This document shows, in pieces, positions 39,118 through 47,356 of a DNA stretch of 64,000 nucleotides. The translations under genes and the position numbers were made by a program. Numbering within the stretch: position 1 is the stretch's first letter; each line of letters begins with the position of its first letter. Source of the DNA: Chryseobacterium wanjuense (GTDB lineage Bacteria > Bacteroidota > Bacteroidia > Flavobacteriales > Weeksellaceae); contig NZ_FOIU01000001.1 in NCBI RefSeq assembly GCF_900111495.1, positions 2,542,001 through 2,606,000 of the forward strand, in the 5' to 3' direction. A model generated the notes under the pieces. The model was not told the origin of the DNA and did no database searches. It saw only the letters and a list, made by a program, of their open reading frames with translations.

Positions 39118-39130
39118 TGTATTTCTGTTT

Positions 39131-40558
39131 TTAAGAAAATTGTTTTAAGGAAAATTCCTCTTTATAACCAAACATTCCGCGCTCTTTGATCATTTCTGCA
39201 ACACCTTCCGGAACCTGGATTTCCCAGCCTTTCATATTGCAGGCGATCTTTTTCAAAATATCTCTTGAATAAATTTCCAAAAACTCCGGATTGTAACTCT
39301 TGATGTCTACAATACGATCATTAAGTTTGAAATATTTATATAATTCCTTCAGGTTTTCTTCTACTTTTAATGTTGTAGAATCCAGCAGCTCATGAGTTTC
39401 AGGATCTTTATAAGGATACAGGTACACCCTCATTCCGTTTCTGAAAAACTTACCGAAAGCTTCCAGAATTCCGCCCGATAAATTTTTATAATATTTCTCT
39501 TCAAATACCATCAACAAGTTGTTTACTCCCATTGCAACACCAATATTTCCACCTGTATAGGACGCAAAATAGTCGATCAGACGATAATACTCCGAGAAGT
39601 TTGAAATAATAACGGTATAGCCCAGTTTTCCAAGAATATCTACCCTGTCGAGGAAATCCCTTTCATCAATATCACCATCTGCCCGCAGGTTTGAAATCGT
39701 AATTTCTATTAAAACTTCCGTTTCATCCGGTGTGCAGATCGCATCTTTCAGGAACATATCCAAACCGTTTCGAAGCATATCGATATTTACTTTCGTTACG
39801 GGTCTGAAGCTTCCTCTTACAGCGAAAATATTTTTCTTGTATAAAATATCTGCCGGAAGCATATTGTTTCCTTCAGAGTTGAAAATCACGGCGTCTGTCA
39901 TTCCGTTTTTTACCAACTGTAGCGACATCAACCTGTTATCAACATATGCAAAAGCGGGACCACTGAAATCGATCATATCAATTTCAAGATTGTCCTTTGC
40001 AACATCGTCGTATAAAGATTCAATTAAATTTCTAGGATTATCGTAATAATGAAATGCACCAAAAATAAGGTTTACTCCAAGATTTCCCAACGTTTCCTGC
40101 TGCAAAGTAGCATCGTTTTCTTTGAATTTTACATGAATGACAATTTCGTTATAATCTTCATTCTCCTTCACCTGAAAACGAATTCCCACCCAGCCATGGC
40201 CTTTCACCGTTTTATCAAAATTGATGGTAGTAACCGTATTAGCGTAAGAAAAAAACTTTCTGTTGGGATTGTTTTCCCTTGAAATTCTTTCTTCGATCAA
40301 GGCCACCTCATAGCGAAGCATTTTTCGAAGTCTGTTTTGGGTAACATATCTGTTTTTTACCTCTTTTCCGTAGATGGCATCACTAAAATCTTTGTCGTAA
40401 GCAGACATCGCCTTAGCAATTGTACCCGAAGCCCCTCCTGCTCTAAAAAAATGTCGAACAGTCTCCTGCCCTGCTCCAATTTCCGCGAAAGTACCATAAA
40501 TAGTAGGATCTAGATTAATTGTTAATGCTTTTTGTTTAGGAGTTAGTTTCTGATACAT
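39131..40558 (-). CDS. Conserved cytosolic protein of unknown function
   Basis: 475 residues, no signal peptide or membrane helix. Distinctive blocks: FAEIGAGQETVRHFFRAGGASGTIAKAMSAYDK near residue 25, NRYVTQNRLRKMLRYEV, DMIDFSGPAFAYVDNRLMSLQLVKNGMTDAVIF, ILYKKNIFAVRGSFRPVT, ISNFSEYYRLIDYFASYTGGNIGVAMG. Homologues carry misleading names (TonB receptor, nicotinate-nucleotide adenylyltransferase) that the sequence does not support: it has no barrel, plug or HxGH motif. It may be metabolic. First gene of a two-gene transcript with the GAF protein. Confidence 0.8.
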   Translation of the reverse strand: MYQKLTPKQKALTINLDPTIYGTFAEIGAGQETVRHFFRAGGASGTIAKAMSAYDKDFSDAIYGKEVKNRYVTQNRLRKMLRYEVALIEERISRENNPNRKFFSYANTVTTINFDKTVKGHGWVGIRFQVKENEDYNEIVIHVKFKENDATLQQETLGNLGVNLIFGAFHYYDNPRNLIESLYDDVAKDNLEIDMIDFSGPAFAYVDNRLMSLQLVKNGMTDAVIFNSEGNNMLPADILYKKNIFAVRGSFRPVTKVNIDMLRNGLDMFLKDAICTPDETEVLIEITISNLRADGDIDERDFLDRVDILGKLGYTVIISNFSEYYRLIDYFASYTGGNIGVAMGVNNLLMVFEEKYYKNLSGGILEAFGKFFRNGMRVYLYPYKDPETHELLDSTTLKVEENLKELYKYFKLNDRIVDIKSYNPEFLEIYSRDILKKIACNMKGWEIQVPEGVAEMIKERGMFGYKEEFSLKQFS

Positions 40559-40612
40559 TAGGACATTAAATTTTTCGTAAATTTACCAAAATTAAACCAA
40601 CCTCAAAAGAAA

Positions 40613-41380
40613 ATGAAGTTGAAATTTTTAGGAACGGGAACTTCCCACGGTGTACCCGTTATTGGCTGCACTTGTGAAGTGTGTACTTCAAAGAATCCAA
40701 AAGACAGTCGCTTTCGATCTTCTGTGATGGTGACTACGGACGAAAACAGGAAAATCCTTATCGATTGCGGCCCGGATTTCAGGCAGCAGATGCTTATTAA
40801 CCACGAACACAACGTAGATATCGCTCTTCTCACCCACGAACACAACGACCATGTGATCGGGCTTGATGATATGCGCCCACTGATTTTTAAAAGCGGAAAA
40901 GACATGCCTCTTTACTGCTACCAAAGGGTCGGACACGAAGTAAAAAACCGTTTTCCTTATGCTTTTACGGACGTACGGTATCCGGGAGCTCCGGCTTTTG
41001 ATCTGCATGAAATTGAAAATAAACCTTTTACCGTTTTAGATACGGAAATCACTCCGATTGAGGTGATTCATTATAAAATAACAGTTTTCGGATATAAGTT
41101 TAAAAACATGGCTTACATTACCGATGCTAATTTTATTTCTGAAACCGAAAAGAAAAAATTGCAAAATCTTGATGTCCTGGTGTTGAACTGTATCAGGAAA
41201 TTTGATCCGCATCCGGCACATTTTATTCTTCCGGATGTTATTCAATTATTTCAAGAGCTAAAACCTAAGAAATTATTTTTAACCCATATCAGTCACCATC
41301 TGGGTTTGCATGATATTGAAGATAAACAACTTCCAGCCGGAATGCACCTTGCCTACGATGGTTTGGAAATAAATTTTTAA
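40613..41380 (+). CDS. MBL-fold metallo-hydrolase (PhnP-like)
   Basis: 255 residues. Metallo-beta-lactamase fold: MKLKFLGTGTSHGVPVIGCTCEVC, DCGPDFRQQM, the metal motif THEHNDHVIGLDD (H-x-H-x-D-H), IEVIHYKITVFGYKF, and LFLTHISHHLGLHDIE. The Cys cluster CTCEVC near the N terminus is shared with PhnP-type phosphodiesterases. It probably hydrolyses a cyclic or phosphodiester metabolite in the cytosol. Divergent from the gene at 39131. Confidence 0.88.
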   Translation: MKLKFLGTGTSHGVPVIGCTCEVCTSKNPKDSRFRSSVMVTTDENRKILIDCGPDFRQQMLINHEHNVDIALLTHEHNDHVIGLDDMRPLIFKSGKDMPLYCYQRVGHEVKNRFPYAFTDVRYPGAPAFDLHEIENKPFTVLDTEITPIEVIHYKITVFGYKFKNMAYITDANFISETEKKKLQNLDVLVLNCIRKFDPHPAHFILPDVIQLFQELKPKKLFLTHISHHLGLHDIEDKQLPAGMHLAYDGLEINF

Positions 41381-41448
41381 AATTTTTTCATCAAAAAGCT
41401 TTTGAGAATTAATAAAAGTTTCTATATTTGCACACCTAAACAAAACAA

Positions 41449-41528
41449 GCCCGAGTGGCGGAATTGGTAGACGCGCTGGTCTCAAACACCAGTGGGAAAC
41501 CGTGCCGGTTCGAGCCCGGCCTCGGGTA
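41449..41528 (+). tRNA. tRNA-Leu (anticodon CAA)
   Basis: Acceptor arms GCCCGAG (41449-41455) and CTCGGGT (41521-41527, one G-U), anticodon stem CTGGT/ACCAG around loop CTCAAAC giving CAA, a long variable arm (GGGAAACCG region), T arm GCCGG-TTCGAGC-CCGGC, discriminator A. CCA is not encoded. A promoter-like ctatatttg lies about 20 bases upstream. It is the insertion site of the island that starts here: the recombinase remnant on the minus strand reads into the 3' half of this gene. Confidence 0.95.
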
Positions 41529-42417
41529 CAAGACCGGAAAGAGGTGATAATTCACTTTCTTTCCGGTTTTTTTTCATACCTAACTCATTGTTTATCTGAT
41601 ATATATAAGAGAGCAAAACATTGGGTCGGGTGGTTCGATAATGATTTTTTGAAAATTGCAATTTTTCAGGAAATATCGAACCAATTATTTTACGTTTTAC
41701 TTCGATATCCCCATCAGTATAGACTTTCGCAAGGTCTACTAGGTTCGATAATGCTTGGTCTAGTAGTTGTTGAAAATCTATTTTCTTATTATCCTTTCCT
41801 TTAGTTAATTTAGCTTCGAGCTTTTCAATTTGTGCTTTACAGTCGGTCTTAATTTCAAGATAATCTTCATCATCAATGACTTCCTCCATCAGTTTATTTC
41901 TTGCCTGTTTCAATTTACTGTTTAAACGATCTATTTCTAATAGAATTGCTTTCCTTTCTCTTTGGGGATTATTGATTAATTTTTCAAAATTTTGCCTCAG
42001 TACTTTTTTCAAATAATTTTTTATAGATATGCGCATTTCCAATGACTGCAATATCTCTAAAAATTTAGAATTAATAATCTCAGATTTGTAACGGTATGAA
42101 CACGGGGACTGGCAATGATAGTAATAATATTTATTTCCAGAACGTCCCGTAGAGGCACTGCCTGTAATCAAATGACCACATTCCGGACACACAAGGAAAC
42201 CTCTTAATGGCAAATTATCGTCAGACAGTACTTTTACATTAGGTCTGGCTGGATTCACATTTCCATCCATTATACATTGAACTTTTTCGAATAGTTCTTC
42301 ACTGATCAAAGGTTCATGAATACTTTTAACAAAATGAGCCTCCTCTTCATTGAATTGCTCCACGTAAATTTTCCCACAATATTGTAATAGGAATTTTTCA
42401 TAGATTTGTAAAGGTTT
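41482..42417 (-). pseudogene. Serine recombinase, N-terminally truncated
   Basis: About 312 codons are open (from 42417; a GTG lies at 42363). Reading begins mid-protein with FLLQYCGKIYVEQF, then IHEPLISEELFEKVQ (recombinase domain), CPECGHLITGSASTGRSGNKYYYYHC (zinc ribbon) and a coiled coil (about 150-230). The catalytic resolvase domain with its Ser nucleophile (about 150-200 residues) and first part of the recombinase domain are missing. The last residues, PEAGLEPARFPTGV, are encoded by the antisense of tRNA-Leu, showing integration into this tRNA. It cannot cut DNA by itself, so the island is probably fixed unless another recombinase acts in trans. Confidence 0.85.
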
Positions 42418-42436
42418 TTAATTTTTTAAAGATTAA

Positions 42437-42532
42437 TTACTGAACTACGCTCTTTCCCGTAAGTGTCCAAACTGCATGGGAAGGGGCTTTTTTCTTTCTT
42501 CTGATTTTTAAGTTGAGTAGTTTTTGATTCAT
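42437..42532 (-). CDS. Possible 31-aa basic peptide
   Basis: ATG at 42532, TAA at 42437-42439. Very basic N-terminal half (KIRRKKK) followed by APSHAVWTLTGKSVVQ. It is immediately upstream of the recombinase remnant on the same strand and downstream of the structured region. The A-rich sequence before the ATG suits flavobacterial translation starts. Too short for a family call; may be chance. Confidence 0.3.
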   Translation of the reverse strand: MNQKLLNLKIRRKKKAPSHAVWTLTGKSVVQ

Positions 42533-42556
42533 TTTTTAGATAAAGACTTTCCTGAT

Positions 42557-42908
42557 GTCCTTTGGTATGAAAAAGGACTGGTGAGGTTCTGTAAGCAGTG
42601 ACCTTTAGGGCACCGGAAAGAATTAAATATGAATGAAATCTGTGTTCCCGTGTAAGCTTTTTAAAGCCGCAATAGGTTGTACATTCCTATTGTATCGTGT
42701 AGTCTGATACTATGTTTAGGAAGCGGGCTTAGATTGTGATGTAGAGATAAAGCGAACTGCATTGAAAAAAAACGGCATGGGACTCAACATTATCAGTAAT
42801 AGGGGTACTGGTATACCTTACACACAGATAAGAGGAAGAGACCCACGCCTAGGTCGTGAGCCGCTTACTTATCGTCTTGTGTGTTTAAAAATTACCAGTT
42901 TTCTATTA
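42557..42908. ncRNA. Candidate structured RNA at island end
   Basis: No long ORF on either strand, yet dense in perfect hairpins: GTCCTTT/AAAGGAC (42557-42563, 42572-42578), CAATAGG/CCTATTG (42670-42676, 42686-42692), GTATC/GATAC (42692-42696, 42706-42710). A long composite stem pairs 42797-42802 with 42903-42908, 42807-42813 with 42893-42899, 42820-42826 with 42878-42884 and 42827-42832 with 42868-42873. Its base composition is richer in GC than the flanking AT-rich sequence. Strand is undecided: a terminator for the plus strand lies at 43005-43039, and an exact -7 element for the minus strand (TAACTTTG) at 42951-42958. Confidence 0.5.
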
Positions 42909-42950
42909 CAAGATTCTAAGCAATAGCTTCTATTATTCGTTGAAGTATCG

Positions 42951-42958
42951 CAAAGTTA
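42951..42958 (-). promoter_or_regulatory. -7 promoter element reading into the structured region
   Basis: TAACTTTG on the minus strand is an exact TAnnTTTG. A TTG complement lies about 23 bases upstream (42982-42984). It would start a transcript through the structured stem toward the recombinase remnant. Confidence 0.4.
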
Positions 42959-43004
42959 ACAAACAATTATTTATTTGCTAACAATTATTCCAAATATACA
43001 AAAA

Positions 43005-43039
43005 ATATCGGTACGGCATAGCGTAACGATATTTTTTTT
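43005..43039. terminator. Near-perfect palindromic terminator
   Basis: ATATCG-G-TACG (43005-43015) pairs with CGTA-A-CGATAT (43022-43032), loop GCATAG, then T7 on the plus strand; a six-base A run lies before it, so it can also stop minus-strand transcripts. Confidence 0.75.
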
Positions 43040-43060
43040 CTTAAATCGTTAATTGCATTT

Positions 43061-43369
43061 GTGAATACAGAACAAAATATTTACAAGATTAAAATAATTA
43101 TAACCTTAAAAAGACTTTTGGAGAGAGGGAAAAATCTTCAAAAAGAACTTAAGGATAATAAAGTTGTTTACAGTTATCATGGAGTTGCTTCCAATGCACT
43201 CTTACGAAAAGCTACAATAAATGATACCTTAAACGGTATTACATCACCTAAAGCCACAACTTTAATTAGTATCGTTGAAGCCATGGAATTCACAATGACA
43301 GATTTTGGCAAAGAGTTTGACAGTATCTCATATGATGAAATAAAGAAATTTATGAATGAAAATTCATAA
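43061..43369 (+). CDS. Small helix-turn-helix protein
   Basis: 102 residues from GTG 43061. The helical segment ASNALLRKATINDTLNGITSPKATTLISIVEAMEFTMTDFGKEF resembles an XRE-type HTH with the usual following helix. The N-terminal 35 residues are basic. It sits as first gene of the AT-rich defence cluster, right after the terminator, and may regulate the cluster. No -33 element is obvious, and the start codon abuts TGCATTTG, so the transcript may be leaderless. Confidence 0.6.
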   Translation: MNTEQNIYKIKIIITLKRLLERGKNLQKELKDNKVVYSYHGVASNALLRKATINDTLNGITSPKATTLISIVEAMEFTMTDFGKEFDSISYDEIKKFMNENS

Positions 43370-43627
43370 AACAATTTATTCTAATTTACCAATTTCTTTA
43401 TAATAATGACCAGAACATTGTTTTAAAACTTGTTTTATTTCTTTATATTCTTTTTGTTTTTTGATTAAGATAAATTTATAGTACAATAAAGGTGATAGTC
43501 GTAATAATGCTATAAATTTTTAGTGTTTTCATATTTGTGGTTTTTGTAAAGACAGAAAAATTCATGAATTGAATATCAAAAGAATAAATTGTTATATTTG
43601 AAGATATAAGAATTCAACAATAATAGT

Positions 43628-44413
43628 ATGTATCATTTTGACGAGCTTACTTTCGAACAAAAAGAAAAATTTAAAGAATTTAAAAAAATAACTAGCTCCT
43701 TTGAAATTGATGTTGAGGCGTGGTGTAAAATAACTGATGAAAACCCATACTTATGGCATACTGATTCATATTTCCCTGATAATTTTCTTGATGATTATAT
43801 TCTTAGAAATAATTATAATGAATGTAATGGATATATTAATGAATTAAAATTATTAATTGAAAATAGGAGCTGTACAGAAAGAGAAATCTTAAACTTTATT
43901 TCTAATGATAAACTTTTTATAGCCGCAGCTATCCTGAAAAGTTTTACTTTGTTTGGACATCACGACGGATATATTTTTAAAGAATTCGAATTACCCCCAC
44001 ATTACGTCTGCGATTATTTAATTGTTGGGAAAAATTCTGATGGTTACCATTTTCTCTTAATTGAATTTGAAAATATATATAATAATATAACAATTTCTGA
44101 TGGAGATTTTGGAACAACAATCAGAAAAGGGTTGAATCAAATCGATGATTGGAAAAGCTGGATGGACAAGAATTTCCTAACATTTTCGAGTAATTTAAAA
44201 CGATTTAAAAATAAACGAGAAACTTTACCTGATGAATTTAACGATTATGATTCGACCAGATTTACATATTGTGTTGTTGCAGGCAGAAGAGAAGATTATA
44301 AAGAAAAAACATATCGTAAAGTTAGAGAATTGTCCAAACAAAATATTATATTAACTCATTATGACAAGCTATTGGAAGAAGCAGAATTTCTATTAAATTC
44401 TGGAAGTTATTAA
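43628..44413 (+). CDS. Shedu-like DUF4263 nuclease (predicted antiphage)
   Basis: 261 residues. The C-terminal half has ELPPHYVCDYLIVGKNSDGYHFLLIEFE (Asp then E-x-E, a PD-(D/E)xK-like core in which the usual final Lys is Glu) and RKGLNQIDDWKSWMDKN, features I associate with DUF4263/SduA proteins. The N-terminal half is helical (FEIDVEAWCKITDENPYLWH). Shedu proteins act alone as antiphage nucleases that cut DNA. Here it is flanked by an HTH gene and a HEPN-type gene in a horizontally acquired, AT-rich block. Family assignment is from pattern, not search. Confidence 0.65.
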   Translation: MYHFDELTFEQKEKFKEFKKITSSFEIDVEAWCKITDENPYLWHTDSYFPDNFLDDYILRNNYNECNGYINELKLLIENRSCTEREILNFISNDKLFIAAAILKSFTLFGHHDGYIFKEFELPPHYVCDYLIVGKNSDGYHFLLIEFENIYNNITISDGDFGTTIRKGLNQIDDWKSWMDKNFLTFSSNLKRFKNKRETLPDEFNDYDSTRFTYCVVAGRREDYKEKTYRKVRELSKQNIILTHYDKLLEEAEFLLNSGSY

Positions 44414-44543
44414 AACTTATAACAATATAAAATAGAAGTACATAATTATATATTTTTATTGCAATATTAAGTGTAAATATTTTAGACATAGAAATTAGCA
44501 AAATAATTTTATAGTCATTAGATAAAGTCGTGGCTATTACAAA

Positions 44544-45998
44544 TTATCTAATATCATAACTATCTACATCTTTTGTATAATTTTTAGGATTAACTTCTTC
44601 AAATTCTTCTTTAGTTGCATACATGTATCTTCGATCTCTATGACTAAAGTACTCAATTAAATTTAAAATACAATCTCTTAATAAATGATCAAGCTTAAGA
44701 TAATTTCGAAACATTTCTCCATGGCTTTTTCCAACTATACCTTCATGTACGGCAAGATTTCTTTCTCTTTTTATAAGACTTTTTACATTCTTATTAATAG
44801 GAATTTTAGCATATTCTAAGAAGTTAGTAAGTGATTTATTAGTACTAGTATGATTAATATTTAAGTTAGATATGATAGCATTCATTCTGGACCAAGATGG
44901 TTCATCAATACTTTTGACAGGTAAAATCGCTTTTATTAAATTGGGTTTTATTTCATTTGAAAATATATCTTCATCTATCATACCTGTAGATTCAACAGCT
45001 AGATGATTTGAATATTTTTTAGCAATTCTTTCAAGAGCTGTAATCAAGATAAAATACCTTTCCTCTACTCCGATAGTTTGTGATGAAACATTCAGTGAAA
45101 ATATTAAAGATTCCAAATCTAAGATTTTATTAATTCTTTGAAATTTCACAAAAGATCGGAAAAATATTTCGCGGAAAATTTCATCGGAAAAAGAATGGTG
45201 GAAGTTTATAGGAATATAGCTATTATGTTGATCGTCATTTTTTTTTATAAAAGAGTAATTAATTTCTATTTCTGATGTGTATTGATTATTGCTTTGTCCA
45301 TGATATCTTCCAATATATTCTTTTCGTATCTTTACACGAGCCCCATTAATAAACGACAGAATACTTATTAACTCATACTTTATTTTTAGATAATCTTCGT
45401 AGTATAATATACAATAGCTTCTTGGTTCCTTATGATTTCTGAAGTCAAGTAGTATATTTTCAGAATTCTTATTTTGAATCAATTTTAACTTAAAATAATT
45501 TCCATTACCTTCTAATCCATCAATCACCCAAGCAGTCTCAGTGTGATCGAATGCAAAATCAAAAAAATTATCATCACTTTTTGCACCTCTTATAAACTTT
45601 TTGGTTTCAGTCGAATTAGCAAATTTTGTATTAAAATTTTCAAGTTCAACATACCAAATATTTTGTTTCCTATCGATATCTTTTTCTTCCTCATCATATA
45701 ATTTTCTCTCTGGAGCGTGTAACTTAATGTACCCCTCACAAATAAATGTTACTTTATTATTACCCCCTTCATGCCTTGTTAAAAATAAATCTTGGCATTC
45801 AATTTTATATTTTTTTTCAGTTAAACCAACTATTTTATAATAATGATTGGATTCATTTTTTTCATAAATTGAGTTGTCTGTAAGTAATGTTTCAACCTTA
45901 TAAACACCATTTTCAAGAAAAACCAAAGCAAATGAAATATTGATTTTTTCATTTTGACATTCTAAATATCCAGAAGTAATAGTGTAAACTAAATCCAT
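44544..45998 (-). CDS. HEPN-domain protein, ApeA-like (predicted antiphage)
   Basis: 484 residues. The N-terminal two thirds are beta-rich without a recognised motif. A helical C-terminal part contains IKRERNLAVHEGIVGKSHGEMFRNYLKLDHLLRDCILNLIEYF, where R-N-L-A-V-H fits the R-x4-6-H signature of HEPN ribonucleases. Size and layout resemble ApeA, a single-gene abortive-infection protein with a C-terminal HEPN. A role as a tRNA or RNA cleaving effector is inferred. It is alone on its strand, convergent with the Shedu-like gene. Confidence 0.6.
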   Translation of the reverse strand: MDLVYTITSGYLECQNEKINISFALVFLENGVYKVETLLTDNSIYEKNESNHYYKIVGLTEKKYKIECQDLFLTRHEGGNNKVTFICEGYIKLHAPERKLYDEEEKDIDRKQNIWYVELENFNTKFANSTETKKFIRGAKSDDNFFDFAFDHTETAWVIDGLEGNGNYFKLKLIQNKNSENILLDFRNHKEPRSYCILYYEDYLKIKYELISILSFINGARVKIRKEYIGRYHGQSNNQYTSEIEINYSFIKKNDDQHNSYIPINFHHSFSDEIFREIFFRSFVKFQRINKILDLESLIFSLNVSSQTIGVEERYFILITALERIAKKYSNHLAVESTGMIDEDIFSNEIKPNLIKAILPVKSIDEPSWSRMNAIISNLNINHTSTNKSLTNFLEYAKIPINKNVKSLIKRERNLAVHEGIVGKSHGEMFRNYLKLDHLLRDCILNLIEYFSHRDRRYMYATKEEFEEVNPKNYTKDVDSYDIR

Positions 45999-45999
45999 T

Positions 46000-46330
46000 T
46001 TCTTTTACAAGTAATTAAGTTTATTGAAAGTATAAAAAATTGTGACAATATGCTGCCAAATCGATCAGTTTCAAAACAAATACTTTCGTTAATTATGTGC
46101 TTTTTGTGAAGATAACAATGACAAAAAATACCGATTTCTCAAGAATTTCAGGAGCAATATATTAAATTGTAAATTAAAATAAAACTTCAAAATTATATAA
46201 TTTATTTAAATAAATGAAATTAACTTTTTAAAAATTATACATTCATTTTAATAATTTATACTCGTCGGGTCAAATTATTTTAGTAACTTCAACCTATGAA
46301 TTATGTAAAAAAGTTACCTTTGCAAAAATT
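46000..46330. other. AT-rich divergent control region
   Basis: Between the HEPN-type gene (minus) and the ATPase gene (plus). No ORF. TACCTTTG at 46315-46322 is an exact -7 element 8 bases before the ATPase ATG; nothing else stands out. Confidence 0.5.
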
Positions 46331-47356
46331 ATGGCACAGTTAGATTACATAAAGGAGATTGCAAAGTATGGTCTTGAAAATGATCAGGAGAGATTGTTAT
46401 CTGTACTAAATGATTTAATTGAGCATTCCAAACAAACAAAAAAGCTAAATTTCGCAATTCAGCTACAATCGATTTTAAAAGATTCCTTAAGAGTTCAAAA
46501 GACAAGCGGTCTTACTACAGTAGGCTCTGAAACTCATCTTACCAGAATTGAAGATAAGGAATTATCCGACCTTATTTTAGAAAAAATCACATCAGATTAT
46601 TCATTAGATAATATTATTGCCAATAATAAAATTCATAGTGAATTAGAATTTTTTATTGAGGAACATCAAAAAATAGAAATCCTAAGACAATTTGATTTAC
46701 CCGTTTCTAATAAATTATTACTGTATGGACCGTCGGGCTGTGGGAAGACTTTAGCCTCTTATGTTATAGCAGGCGAACTGCAAAAAATGATGGTGGTTAT
46801 CAATTTGGGAGCAATAGTATCCTCTAAATTAGGTGAAACCAGCAAAAATTTATCTAAAATATTCAAAAAATCCGCTACTGAAGACTGTATTATTTTTCTT
46901 GATGAATTTGACAGCTTAGGCAAAATTAGAGATTACAGCCAAGATCATGGCGAAATGAAAAGAGTAGTTAATACTATTCTTCAACTATTTGATTACCTAC
47001 CGCAAAGTAGTATAGTTATTGCTGCCACCAATCAAAAGGATATGTTGGATGAAGCTCTGTTAAGAAGATTTGATAATATTATTGGGTTCGAACTGCCTAA
47101 CGAAAGTGAAATTAAGAAATTAATTGATCTGATTTTAGTAAATGGTAATTTTAAATTTGATAATAAAACAGTCGCAAATAAAATAATTAAAGCTGCTGTT
47201 GGCTTATCATATTATAGCATTCAAAAAACTTTAATTACCGCAATAAAGCGCTCATTGTTTGCTGCGTCAGAAATCAACAAAGTTCTTGCAGCACAGATAA
47301 GTACATCTATTTGGAAAAACCTGATTGAAGTAGAGAAACATTCTTTAAACATTTAA
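46331..47356 (+). CDS. AAA+ ATPase of an IetAS-like pair
   Basis: 341 residues. N-terminal helical part (about 1-110), then an AAA+ module: Walker A LLLYGPSGCGKTLASYVIAG, Walker B DCIIFLDEFDSLG, sensor 1 IVIAATNQ, arginine finger region LDEALLRRFDNIIGFELP, and a lid domain. It is of the classical ATPase clade that pairs with a subtilisin-like protease in the IetAS antiphage or plasmid-incompatibility systems. The partner S8 protease is the next gene, but on the opposite strand, with the two 3' ends overlapping by 12 bases. Confidence 0.8.
   Translation: MAQLDYIKEIAKYGLENDQERLLSVLNDLIEHSKQTKKLNFAIQLQSILKDSLRVQKTSGLTTVGSETHLTRIEDKELSDLILEKITSDYSLDNIIANNKIHSELEFFIEEHQKIEILRQFDLPVSNKLLLYGPSGCGKTLASYVIAGELQKMMVVINLGAIVSSKLGETSKNLSKIFKKSATEDCIIFLDEFDSLGKIRDYSQDHGEMKRVVNTILQLFDYLPQSSIVIAATNQKDMLDEALLRRFDNIIGFELPNESEIKKLIDLILVNGNFKFDNKTVANKIIKAAVGLSYYSIQKTLITAIKRSLFAASEINKVLAAQISTSIWKNLIEVEKHSLNI

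Noticed and set aside
42541..43040. Structured region as tmRNA, RNase P RNA or group II intron
   Set aside because: None of the conserved cores (tRNA-like ends with tag ORF, RNase P signature, domain V sequence) could be found.
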